Shown here: positions 20,927-31,575 of the stretch, one piece after another
Numbering within the stretch: position 1 is the stretch's first letter
Layout: each line of letters begins with the position of its first letter
NCBI GenBank assembly: GCA_024220525.1
Contig: JAMYWO010000101.1
Coordinates: forward strand, 66,474-100,774
Length of the DNA: 34,301 nt
Direction of reading: 5' to 3'
DNA from: Cochliopodium minus
Lineage: Eukaryota > Discosea > Himatismenida > Cochliopodiidae
Translations under genes and position numbers: made by a program
Notes under the pieces: generated by a model
What the model was told of the DNA's origin: nothing
What the model saw: only the letters and a program-made list of their open reading frames with translations
The model's database searches: none

Positions 20927-23900
20927 ATGGAAGATTATAAAAAGATCACAAAAAATTTCAACATCACATTGCCCAAATGGGAGGAGATATATAAAGATAT
21001 AATAGAAATATTTGTGAATAAAAAAATGGATGGAGATAAAATAGATAAGGATGAATCAGATGTGAGGATATCCAAAAGAATAAAAAGAAAGAAAAGGGAG
21101 AAAGATTTGCAGAACAAAGAGGATATCTTCGGGAATGATTCCATCGAATTGGAAGACAAGAATTCCAGGAACAAAAAGAGGAAGGTAGAACCCGAAAGCG
21201 AAGAAGAAGACGAAGAGGACTACCAAGAAAAAGATAACATTGCTGATTTCATTGTGAAAAGTGAAGAAGTTGAAGAAGAAGAAGAGGAGGAAGTAAAAGA
21301 AGAGGAAATAAAAAAAAAACGAGGAGATGAGATTGAAGAAATAGGAGGGGAGGAGGTAGATGAAGTGCGGGAAATTGTGTTGACACCCGAAGAGCCCAAA
21401 AAAAAACTAAAGTTGAAAAAATTGATGAAAAAGAAAGACTCTGAGAAACCCAATGACATCTCCAAAACAGCTTCTACGCTCAAAAACGTTTCCTCTGAAA
21501 AAATTGACAAAAGCCAAGACAGAGGTTTTTATCTTTAATTTTTTTTTATTGATAAAATTTTTGTTTTAAATCTTGTTGTTAAAAAAAATAAAATTATTTA
21601 AAGAAAATTAACTTCTTTTTTTTCAATTTAATTTCCTTCTAAAATAACCATTTTTTATTTCAAACATTATTCTTGTACTTATTTTTTAAAAAAAAATTTT
21701 TTTTTAATATTTTGTAAAGAATTAACAAAGAAGTTAATAATACCAAAACCTAAAGTTGCTCCAGTGAAAAAGAAACTAAAAATACCCGATAGAGAACCAA
21801 ACGTTTTCGCCAAGAAAGTTGTGTCACAAGACCCTCAAAACACTGCACCTGTTGTCAATTCAAACAAAAACCCTCCCAAAAAAATTCCACTCAAGAAAAA
21901 AATCGTCACTTTATTACCTAAGTCAAAGGATTTGCCCTCCAAAAATAAAGTCCCTCCAAAAGTACCTTTGAACACTTTAGTTCGTAAAAAAAATTTTTTA
22001 TTCCCATTTTTAATATATTTTTTTTTAATTTTTTAACAAAAAAACAAGCAAAAAAACAAACAAAAGAATCTAACGAGGAAGGTAAGAAAATTAACATGTG
22101 AAAAAAATTTTTCTTCAGACATTTAAAACAATAATTCTTTTATAGCATCAAGAAATAGTAAATTTTTTAATTTTTATTTTTTGTTTAATTTTTGAATTTT
22201 TATTTTTCAATTTTTATTTTTTTTCATTTTTAATTAATTTTATTATATTATTCGTTTTATTTTTTTATTTATTAAAGAAGCAAACAATAAAACAGGTATC
22301 AAAATATTGAAAGACATAGACTTTATGGCAACTTCCTTCACCTTGAAAAAACCGTCCGCCAACTTGAAGCAGAACTGGGAAAGACTAAATAAAAGAAAGA
22401 GTGTTGAGGAAGTCAAAACTTTTGTTCAACGTAAAATTAAAATATATTTAAAAAAAAATGATGAATAAAAAAATAAAATAAAAAGTCATAGAAATTTTTT
22501 AAGAAAAATTAAATTTAAAATAAATTTAAAATAAAACATTTGAAATAAATTAATCAAAATTTTTAAATAAACAAATAAAAAAAAGAGATTTAAAAAATTA
22601 AAAATAATTAACTGAAAAAACTAAATAAAAATAATTAAATTTAATTTTTTTAAAAGAATGTTTCCCTAATTGGAAAGAGATAAATTGTGAAGAAAGGGTT
22701 CTGAGAAACATCCACTTTCTGATGGAGGACTTGTATTTCAAGAAGAGCATAAACTACCAAAAAAACCAAAAAGATAAGTTGTTGGGGAAAATTCTGATCA
22801 ACAGCCAGTATATGCCCACTTTAACTCTTCTCTCCAAATTGTAATGATATTTATAATTTTATTTTTTAAATGTTTTATTCTTAAATATCTTTTATTTTAT
22901 ATTTTTTTAAAATTTTTATTAAAAATTTTTTTTTATTTTTATTAAAACATCACATTTTTTATCTTTTAAAGTTTTTAATTTTATTTATATTTTTATATTT
23001 TATTTTATATGTTTTTATTTTATATATTTTTAAAATTTTTTTATTTAAAATTTTTATTTAAAATTTTTATTTATTTTTGTTATAAAACATCACATTTTTT
23101 ATCTTTTTAAGTTTTTTGTTTTATTTTATTTTTATTTTATATGTTTTTATTTTTATCTTTTTATTAACTTTATCGATTTCATCTTTATTTTATTACATGT
23201 TTTAACAAAATATCACATTTTTATCTTTTTTACGTTTTTATTTTTTTTTTAAATAAAATTTTTTTATTTTTTTATTTTTTAAATGTTTTGATTTTTATTT
23301 TTTAAGACTGTTTTCAAACGAAATAATTCAAAAATCAGTAATCATAGTCCCAAACCCAAAAATGAAATACTTCCAACACCACTTCTCCAAATCCGAAGAA
23401 TCCCCTCTCTTCTCCCTCTCCAACACACAGCCTCACATTGAAATCTCCTCCAACGTTAAGATGTGGAATCAATCCAAAAACTCCATCTTATTAATCTCTG
23501 TCAATGTCTACAAATCCCTTTTTCTAGATAAAAAAGGTGAGTTAAATTTATTCATTTTCACTAAAAATATTTTAATTTTTATTTTATTACAATATTTATT
23601 AATTTTTATTTTAAATAAATTTTTATTAATTTTATTTTAAATAAATTTTTAATTTATTTTTTGTTTTTATTTTTTATTTTTTATTATAAATATTTTTGTT
23701 TTATTTAAATAATTTTTATTACACTATATTTCTTTTTGATGAATTTTTTTTCTCACAAATATTTTTTAAAGAAATTTTGATTTATATTAATTTTTTAAAT
23801 ATTTTTAATTTTTATTTTTTAAATTACAAATATTCTTGTTTTTTTGTACTAAGTTTTGATTTATTTTTAATTCTTCTTTTAGACAATGATATCACCAGGG

Positions 23901-25900
23901 ATTTAGGCACTGCTGATGTTTTGTTTTTCGAGTTAGATAGAGGAAATACTTCAGAGGACGATTTCTCTCCATTTTCTAAAACTCCCAAAATCTTCTTTAC
24001 AAACTTGGATTTTTTTTCTGTTCACAAACAAGTAATATTTTATTTTTGATTATTTTTGATTTTTTAATAATTTTCATTAATTTTTAATCATACTTTCTTT
24101 TTATGTAATTATTTTTTATTTATTTTTATTAATTATGTTATTTATTATTTTTATTTTTGTGGAATAGATTTACGAAATAGCCGATATGTCACAAAAAGGA
24201 AGTTTGGGAGCAAAAGAAATTTTTAACGATTTGATTTTGAACCCAATGGAAGTATGCTCCAAAAGAACAACCAAACCAAATTTCTGTGAAATTTTTAAAT
24301 TGGAGGAACTTTTCAAAATATTGTCCGCTGATATTTTGTTCGATTCTTGTCCACAGCCTGAAAGAGTAAATGAATATAGCATCACTTTGGCCATTCAAGA
24401 AAAAGAGAATCTTTACTGTGAAAACTTTTCAAAGGCAATTTCTACTCAGAAAGAATTATATCCTGACATTATTCATAAAAATGGTATGTCATTATTTTTT
24501 AAATTTTTTTACTTTTATGAGAATTATTTTTTTTGTTTTATTTTATTTTATTTTGTTTTATTTATTTTATTTTATTTATTTTATCTTTATTTTTAGTTTG
24601 ATTTTATTTTATTTTTCAATTTAATATTTTTTTTACTTTTTTGGAATTTTTTATTTTATTTAATATTTTTATTTTATTTAATATTTTTATTTTTATTTTT
24701 ATAAAAGTTTCTTTGATTTTTTCGTTGGGAGATTTTGCTTTGGATAGAAAGTTTAATGATGAAATTTCCCAACAAATTTTGTCAGAGCATCTCAAAACAC
24801 CTCCTCAAATGAGTTCTTCCAAGTACGGCTTCATCACCTCCCTCTTGCAAAAAGTGGTGAATGAAAAGAAGAAGATGGTGGTGGTTACTCAATACAAAGA
24901 AATTATTATGTGTTATTATCAATTACTATCTAAAAGTATAAAATAATTTTTCAAATTTTTTATTTTATATTCAATATTTTTAAATTTTATTTTATTTTTA
25001 TTTTTAAACTTTAATTTTATTTTCTAGATTTTTATTTTCTTATTACTTGAATTTTTATTTTTTGTTTTTTATTTTTTTTTTTTTGTTTTTTTGTTTTTTT
25101 GTTTTTGTTTTAATAATTTAATTTTTTTATTTTATTTTTAACTTCTATTTTTTATATTTAAATTTTATTTTATATATTTTTAAATTTTTATTTTTTTCCA
25201 TTTTAATTTTATTTTTTATATTTTTTATTTTATTCATCATTTATTATATGATTTTTATTTTTTATTTTAAATCATTTTATTTTTATCTACTCCACCAAAA
25301 GGCCATCAAATTCTTTGTCTGAACGAATTTTCGTCATACAAAAAAATAGAAAAAATAAGCAAGAGATTCGCAGAACTGAAAGACCACCACCTCCTCTTCG
25401 TAGAAAACAGTCCCTCCATCCTCTCCTCCCTAAACCTTCAACAAGTGGACTACCTAGTATACATGGAACCCTTCATCAACTCCCACGAAAGGTGCACCAT
25501 GTTGAAAAACATTTTGCAAACATCCACCGTAACTCCGACCGTATTTTATTTGAAAACGAATCACGTTTTCGAAAATTTTTTCAACGAAAATTCTTTTTTT
25601 TATTCTAAATTATCCCCTTTGGAATCTTCTTCTTCATTTACTTCCTTTTTCGAATCTTCTTTAATCACTTTCGACGATTTCTCAAAGTTCTTTTCTTTGA
25701 ATGTTAACTCTTCTGGTGTCGATCACCCTCTTTTGAACTCTGGACATCCTGTCCTTTCTTCTTTGGGTCTTTCTAACGATCATATTGTCAAGATTGGTGA
25801 TTGTAAGACTTTTCCTGACAAGAAAGACATCCTCTTGAATGAAATTGAGTTTAACAGCTTTTCCCAAAAATTTTTTGGATTTCAAAAAGATGAAAGATAA
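20927..25900 (+). CDS. SNF2/RAD54-like protein with degenerate ATPase motifs
   Basis: Ten exons: 20927..21524, 21720..21983, 22049..22081, 22278..22430, 22657..22840, 23307..23536, 23883..24031, 24168..24483, 24708..24935 and 25302..25900. All junctions are in frame; 917 residues. Residues ~35-345 are a charged Lys/Glu tail. From ~363 the order follows RAD54: LRNIHFLMED (Q-motif region), GKILINSQYMPTLTLL (393-408, where MGLGKT should be), KSVIIVPNPKMKYFQHHF (motif Ia), VLFFELDRG (500-508, where DEaH should be), KIFFTNLD (523-530, for TGTP), KKMVVVTQYKEIIMCYYQLL (helicase C start), SILSSLNLQQVDYLVY (757-772), and ERCTMLKNILQ (781-791, for the Arg-finger motif). FSKFFSLNVNSSGVDHPLL resembles the RAD54 segment after the helicase. 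Likely a non-hydrolysing partner or scaffold; the family call is by motif order. Confidence 0.72.
22930..23240. repeat. Three diverged copies of a ~120-140 bp unit in an intron
   Basis: The core AACATCACATTTTTTATCTT and its variants start near 22944, 23084 and 23207, each followed by a similar AAGTTTTT...ATATGTTTTTATTTT stretch. Spacings are 140 and 123 bases. The array lies wholly inside intron 5 of the RAD54-like gene and accounts for its length. Confidence 0.65.
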
Positions 25901-26204
25901 TTAAAATAAAATTAATCTATAATTCAATTTTTCTAATTCATTTTCTTGTCCATTTAAATTTTTAAAGTTTTAATAGTTCAATTTTTGTTTTCATCCATTT
26001 TTTTTTTAAAAAGGATTTAAAGACAGGATTTCATAAAGATGTTTTAGTTGAGGAGAAATCCTTTTTTGAAAACAATCAAATCAGAAATTTATTACTTTGA
26101 GGTAAAGACGTCAAAAATTGGATAATTCTTCAATCAATCTATCCATTTCTTTAATTTCTTACTTTCTTAGTTAATTGGAAACAAATTAAAAAATAAATTT
26201 TTAA
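25901..26204. other. Convergent spacer between the RAD54-like gene and BET1
   Basis: These 304 bases separate converging genes. One plus-strand stretch, 26012-26098, follows an AAAAAG and reads open with coding-like composition (KTGFHKDVLVEEKSFFENNQ) to a TGA, but I cannot attach it to either neighbour. Confidence 0.4.
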
Positions 26205-26561
26205 TCAGAAGCAAAATAATAAAATTACAAATGTGCAAACTATAAACAAAATTAAATGAAACATATATTTAGTGGATGCTTCTTTAGCCAATACTTTCAA
26301 TTTATCTACCCCATTAGTAATTCCATGCTTTGTATTTTCAATTAGGGAGTTTATATTCTGTAGATTTTCGATAGATATTGTAATTTGCTGATCGATTTGC
26401 TTCACTGTTTCTTTGAGTATTTTAACTTCTTCTCTCATTCCACCAAGATGTTTTTGCTTTCTTTCTTCCAAGTAAACTTCATAGAAATCTTCCTCTTTTT
26501 CTTTTACATTCTCTTCATCGTAGAGGTTATATGATTTCTTCTCATTGGATTTTCTTTGCAT
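26205..26561 (-). CDS. BET1: Bet1-type Qc-SNARE
   Basis: Single-exon gene for 118 residues, the same length as animal Bet1. The ATG at 26561 is used because the frame upstream is only a Lys-rich A-tract with no ATG. Residues 1-40 are polar. The SNARE helix spans about 43-95 (VKILKETVKQIDQQI, LQNINSLIENTKHGITNGVD), followed by DKLKVLAKEASTKYMFHL and a C-terminal anchor (LILFIVCTFVILLFCF, to the last residue). Ungapped alignment by eye with Bet1 over the last ~75 residues is clear, with KLKVLAKEASTK against KLKILSRGSQTK. The zero-layer position is Ser63 rather than Gln; yeast Bet1, from memory, also has Ser there. Bet1 works in ER-to-Golgi fusion with syntaxin-5, membrin and Sec22-type partners. 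Confidence 0.85.
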   Translation of the reverse strand: MQRKSNEKKSYNLYDEENVKEKEEDFYEVYLEERKQKHLGGMREEVKILKETVKQIDQQITISIENLQNINSLIENTKHGITNGVDKLKVLAKEASTKYMFHLILFIVCTFVILLFCF

Positions 26562-26964
26562 GGAATAGTATCCCAATTTCAATTTTTTTTTTTTCTTTTT
26601 TCTTTTTTCAATTTTCTTTTTTTTTTTTTTCCTTAACACGTATCAGTGAAATTTTAATTTATTTGATTAAATTTAAAGAGAAAAAATTCTCTCTTTTTCT
26701 TTCTTCAAAACAAAATAAATTCATGATAACATCAACAATCAACCCTAACATACTATTCTTTGAAAAAAAAAATAAAAAAAAATTTGTTTTGTTAATTGGA
26801 CATATATTTCAAATTCAATGAGAAGGGAACATTACTCTTTATAATTCTCTTTTAATATTCCAATCAAAAGTATTTGATCTTACTAATTTGCAAAATAGGC
26901 TTCTTTATAAAATATATGTTCAATATTTGTTTCACTGCAAATTTTATTGGAACATTTTATTGTT
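26562..26964. other. Spacer upstream of BET1
   Basis: These 403 bases lie between two minus-strand genes. Next to BET1 is a pyrimidine-rich tract on the plus strand (A-rich leader on the gene strand). The rest is unremarkable A/T-rich sequence with no supported gene. Confidence 0.5.
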
Positions 26965-27267
26965 TTAAGGAGAACAAATACAAAGACAAATCAATCTAAT
27001 CATTCCCACCAATGAAATTATAGAACCTATTATAAGAAGCGAGATATAATAATCATCGTGATCATAATAATAATGTGATGCAAGAAGAATTTCAACTACA
27101 CCTAAAATTATCAAAAAGATTGCCAAAATATAGCGGAAATTGTTATTTGAGCTTAATTCAATGTTATCATCACCTAGATTATCAAATGATCTCATATCTG
27201 CATTTTGATTTGATCTATCATCTTCAATGGGCATATTTTGCATTTCTTCTTCATCATTATTGCTCAT
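26965..27267 (-). CDS. Small two-span membrane protein, TMEM230/TMEM134-like
   Basis: Single-exon gene for 100 residues from MSNNDEEEMQNMPIEDDRSN; an in-frame ATG at 27300 would add 11 Lys-rich residues. Residues 1-42 are acidic and Asn-rich. Two hydrophobic spans follow at ~45-63 (FRYILAIFLIILGVVEILL) and ~73-96 (YYISLLIIGSIISLVGMIRL), joined by a short Tyr/His/Asp loop, with a Cys-rich end (LICLCICSP). A polar N terminus plus a tight pair of spans, the second with an IIG...G pattern, fits the TMEM230/TMEM134 (DUF872) group of Golgi and endosomal trafficking proteins. The match is one of shape and a few residues, so the family name is tentative. Confidence 0.65.
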   Translation of the reverse strand: MSNNDEEEMQNMPIEDDRSNQNADMRSFDNLGDDNIELSSNNNFRYILAIFLIILGVVEILLASHYYYDHDDYYISLLIIGSIISLVGMIRLICLCICSP

Positions 27268-28185
27268 ATTATGTTTTTTTTCTTTCAATTTTAAAATCAT
27301 ATAAAATTTATAATCGTTAAACTTTTCAATATTTTCAAATAACAGTTATATCTTTACAATCAAATAACCATGAAAACTTTACCTTTCATGGGAACTTCAA
27401 AATTGATTCATATTCCTTTCTCTTCTTTCAAATGATTCAATAAAATATTCGGCGACAAAAATTAAAAAAAAAAAATTCAAAAGTTAATTTAAAATAAGGA
27501 ACAAATTCTGAAATTTTATCCATTATATCTAGAGAACCGATGGGAATTACAAGAATTTAATGGGACTTATTCCCTATTCAAAGGTATGTTTTGAATATTT
27601 CTACTTTTTGTTTCATTTCGAATTATAATTTTTTTTTTTGAAAGTTTTTCTTATTTAAAATTATTATTAAATATTTTAAAGATATCTCGTTATATTTCTT
27701 GAGTTGTCAACTTTCCAAGAATTGACACTTACAATTATTTAAAAAAGCATTCTTGTGAAACTAACCTAAAATCAGGGGTGTAAGGATCCTATTTTTACAG
27801 TTTTTGAAAGTTTTCTTGGATATACCAAATTTAAACACGTTTCATTAACGCTCAAGTTATTTAACAAGAACAATTTATTCTTTTCATTCAAAAAAAAATA
27901 AATTATAAAAAATAAATAAAAAATCGCCTTCACCAGTTTGAAAAATCTATGATATTTTTTGAACTCAGTTGTTTTTATTAACATTAAATTGTTTTTATTA
28001 ACATTAGGGGCGAATATTTGAATCATATTCTTCAATCTTTATCTTTCTCTATAGGAAAAAGAATTGATAATATGAATAAATTACTTTCTTTTTGAAAATA
28101 AATGAAGTATTTTAAAGGATTGCCCATAATTTTGAGGATTGTAATCAATGAAAAATAATTTTTAATTTGAGAGTATAAATAAAAA
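27268..28185. other. Long divergent intergenic region
   Basis: The longest gene-free stretch of the window (918 bases), between a minus-strand and a plus-strand gene, so it holds two promoters. An 87-codon minus-strand frame (27772-28035) has no recognisable motif and crosses a tandem repeat. A short plus-strand ATGGGACTTATTCCCTATTC followed by AAAG|GTATG (27568-27592) looks like a small first exon, but no downstream partner can be found. Confidence 0.5.
27969..28006. repeat. Exact 20-bp tandem duplication
   Basis: The unit TTGTTTTTATTAACATTAAA is followed at once by the first 18 bases of a second copy. Confidence 0.85.
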
Positions 28186-29795
28186 ATGGAGAAAACATTG
28201 AGATATAAAACAAAAAATTTAAAGATAGGAATTTATAAAACTGCATATAACTTCGCATCACTTGAGAGAAGTGAGAAACTTATAAAAAGAAATATATCAT
28301 GTTTTTCTTTTGGATCAGCACATGATGGGTATACCCTTTGAAATTTTAAAATAAAAATGAGATATAAATTTGAATATTAGACAATTAGGATTGGGAGAAG
28401 ATGGTATAAAATAAATTAAACATATCCCGAAAAAAAAAAATATCATTACAATCTTATTTCAGAAAATGTGGTGATAAATCCAAAGAAAATAGAAGGATTG
28501 GAAGGTGAAGTAGAAATAATAGCTTGTGGGCAAAGTTTTAGTGTTATAAAAACAAATAAAAAACGTAGAAAAAAAACTTTTTAAAACTTTTCAAAAAAAC
28601 TTTTCAAAAAAAAACTTTCAAAAAAAATAAATTTAAAATAAGTTTATGGATTTGGCAATTCAGAACAAGGACAATTAACTTGGAAAGAAAGTGAATCAAG
28701 CCCTAAAGAAATAGAGTTTGAGGAAAAAGAAAAGGTGAGGAAAATAAGCTGCGGGAAATTCCACACGTTGATGCTCCTTGATGACGGAAGAGTTTTTTCG
28801 TTTGGAGAAACAAAACGAGGAGGAATATCTGAAATTAAGTTTCCTTCGCCAATTACATCTATTGATGCAGGTTGGATGCATTCACTTGCAGTAGCAGAAA
28901 ATGGAGAGATCTATTCATGGGGATCAGGTAAAAATGATCAAGCTTAAAAATTAAAAAGAAATATTAAATATTGGATTTAAATTATTTTTAAGTTATTTTT
29001 AATTATTTTTTTTTAAATAAAAACAAGGTATGTATCATCAACTCGGAACGGGAAAACAGTTTGACATTAAAAAACCCATTTTGATTGAAGCTCTTAAAGG
29101 AGAGAAGATAAAGGGAGTTAGTGGAGGTTTGTTCCACTCTGGGGCAATCAACGAAAAAGGAGAAGTATTTACATGGGGTCTTGTTTCCTCTGTGGGGAAT
29201 CAATTAGGACATCCAAAATCTAAAGGGATGCCTTTACCGAAAAAGATTACGCAGTACATCAATAACGGAGGTGAAACTCCCTCTTTCAAAAACATTTTTT
29301 GTAGTTTGCACCATACTTTGTTTTTGACTGACAATGGACTAGTTTATAGTTGTGGTTCCAATGTCGACCATGCTTTGGGTTATGAGCTGGAAAGTGAAGA
29401 CAAGAATTCTAAAAAATTTAATCAAATACAGGAAATACCCAAGCTAATAAATGGGTTGCAAAATGTCAGAGATTGTGCAGTAGGTTCGATAATTTATTTT
29501 TAAAATTCATTTATTTTGACTTTTTTTTAATTTTATTTAATAATATTTTTGAATTTCTTTTATTTTGATTTTTATTTAAAATTTTTTTTTTTTTATTTTC
29601 TTTCATTTTTAAAAAAAAGGTCCTTCTCATAATTATGCTCTTTTGAATGATGGAAATGTCGTGTTCTGGGGACAAGGCAACGACCACCAGTTTGCTTCTG
29701 AAGATAGGGGTATGGTGGTTTTGCCCTCCCTCATTCCCTCCATCACCAATGTATCCAAAATCAGCACTGGATGGAGTCACACTTTATTTATTTAA
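28186..29795 (+). CDS. RCC1-repeat (beta-propeller) protein, copy C
   Basis: Six exons: 28186..28328, 28381..28403, 28463..28564, 28643..28927, 29028..29483 and 29620..29795, all junctions in frame, giving 394 residues. Repeat cores: FGSAHDGQLGLGED, YGFGNSEQGQLTW, KISCGKFHTLMLLDDGRVFS, DAGWMHSLAVAENGEIYSWG, MYHQLGTGKQFDIKKP, SGGLFHSGAINEKGEVFTWG, CSLHHTLFLTDNGLVYSCG, and a last strand STGWSHTLFI at the stop. That gives about seven blades and almost no extra domain. Residues 1-40 are basic (MEKTLRYKTKNLKIGIYKTA), which might be a presequence. It differs from copies A and B: no conserved C-terminal tail, longer exons, and more typical RCC1 spacing. The partner or enzyme activity cannot be inferred. 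Confidence 0.9.
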
Positions 29796-29895
29796 AAAAA
29801 TTCAATTAAAATTTTGGATGTAAATAAAAAAAATTTAAATAAAAAAAATTTAAATAATAAAATAAAATAAAAATAAAATAAAATAAAATTAAAAA

Positions 29896-31469
29896 ATGGA
29901 GTAAAAAAAGAAACAAATAATTTTTTTTCCCAATTTCATTTAATTTTTATATAGACAATTTACATTGGCAGGTGAAGTAGTCAAAGAATTTGTATCAATT
30001 GGAAATGTTGCAAGGTATAATTAATTTTAAAGTTTGAAGAAAATCTTGTATACATACTCATATTCACATTGAATAATATTTCTTATCCTTTTCAATAGAG
30101 CTATGGTATTGCAAGGTAATTAAATTTTTTTGAAAATTTTCACCATAAAAAATAATTGTCCGCTAGGAATGAAAGAGTATACCAAAAATACATTTGGTGA
30201 AGAAGCTCTTGAATTGTTTGGAGAAGATGGAGGTTCATCAATAGGTGAAAAAATAAAAAATTTTTTTGAACAAATTTTTCATGTGAAATAAAAATATATT
30301 TTATAATTTATATGAGTTTTTATTTATATATTTTCATTCAATACTATTCTTCAAATCCATTTCAATCAAATTTACTCTCTTAACAAATTTTTTTTTTTGC
30401 TTTTTGAAGGAGGGGGTTCTTCCAGACAATCAAAAGTCAACCTGAAATGGGATACCAGCAAGAAAGGAAAAGATATCCTTGTTGATGGAGAAACAATTTC
30501 TACCAAATCTGGTAAATAAAAAAAAAATTTAAATTTTAAATTTTTAATATAATTTAATATAATTTAATTTTTTTCAAAAAGTCGGTGGATCTTGGAATGG
30601 AATTTATGGAACTCCAAAATTCGAGGTTTTTAACTTCAAAAAAAAAAATTTCTTTTTTTAATCTTTATCTTAATTAAAAAAAAATCAACAGAAAGGATTA
30701 CATTACGTAAAAAAAAAATTTAAAATCAAATCTCCAATTTAAATTAAAATTATTATGATTTTCTTTTGCAGGTTGAAATTCAAACAATCCAAATGGTATT
30801 TCCCAATTTTCTTTATATTTCCAATTTTTTTTTTCATATAATGTTTATTAATTCTCAAATTTAAAAAATAAAAGGACAACAACCACTTTGTTTTCTTTGT
30901 AAGTTATTTTTTTTTTTTTCAATTAATTTTTAAAAATATTTCAAATATTTTTTTAATAGGGTATTTCTGATTCCACCATCCAAAACTTTGAATGTTGTTG
31001 TGCATACGGACAAACCGTCACAGTTGGTTACAGTGGTGGATCAAGGTTAGATTAAAAAATTTAATTATTTTAATTTAAAATTTTTTTTCATTTATTTCTT
31101 CCATTAATTTTATTTTTAATATTTTTTGTGATCATTAATTTATCTCTTCAATAGATGGAAACCTAATGATCACACTTCCTTTCTCTTGGACAACAGAACC
31201 TCTAGTGTAAGAATTCAATTCTACGTGAATGGTGAACCAGGTGGATGGGTAAAAATTACTTTTTTCTTTTATTTTTCTTTTAAAAAATTTTTTTTTTATT
31301 TTTTCAAAAAAATAATTAGAAATCTACTACTTACACTGATACTACCAACATTGTTTTGTTTATTTGTTTGGCTAACGACATCAATATCAAGCTCACCAAC
31401 TACTCTGGAGGTGAAAAGAAGATCAAGGAGTACTTCAAAAAGAAATACAATAAAAACATTGACATTTAA
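29896..31469 (+). CDS. SPRY-domain protein in twelve exons, several tiny
   Basis: Exons: 29896..29900, 29955..30014, 30099..30115, 30167..30244, 30410..30511, 30582..30625, 30692..30706, 30772..30795, 30875..30898, 30960..31045, 31155..31248 and 31320..31469. Sizes include 5, 17, 15, 24 and 24 nt. Joined, they give 232 residues, in frame, with a TAA stop. Residues 1-60 are helical (MEQFTLAGEVVKEFVSIGNV), then a Gly/Ser linker. From ~75 on the order matches SPRY/B30.2: LKWDTSKKGKDILVDGETIS, GGSWNGIYGTPKFEKG, LHYVEIQTI, HFVFFGISDSTI, VTVGYSGGSRWKPNDHTSF, VRIQFYVNGEPGGW, IVLFICLANDINIKL. SPRY domains bind peptides or proteins; no other domain is present to hint at the pathway. The 5-nt first exon (ATGGA) follows an A-tract and is the least certain exon. 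Confidence 0.82.
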
Positions 31470-31575
31470 AATAACAATTAAAAAGGAGTTTTCTTTTCAA
31501 AAAAATCATTTTTTATTTAAAAATAAGAAATTTTACAAAGAAATTTCTTCAAAAAAAAAATAAATAAATAAAAAA

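Noticed and set aside
26562-26639. Lys-rich N-terminal extension of BET1
   Set aside because: The frame opens with GTG, not ATG, and is a translation of an A-tract; starting at 26561 gives the usual Bet1 length.
27568-27592. Possible tiny first exon MGLIPYSK with a GTATG donor
   Set aside because: No downstream exon could be joined before the start of RCC1 copy C at 28186.
27772-28035. 87-codon minus-strand frame
   Set aside because: No recognisable domain and it spans an exact 20-bp tandem duplication; more likely chance.
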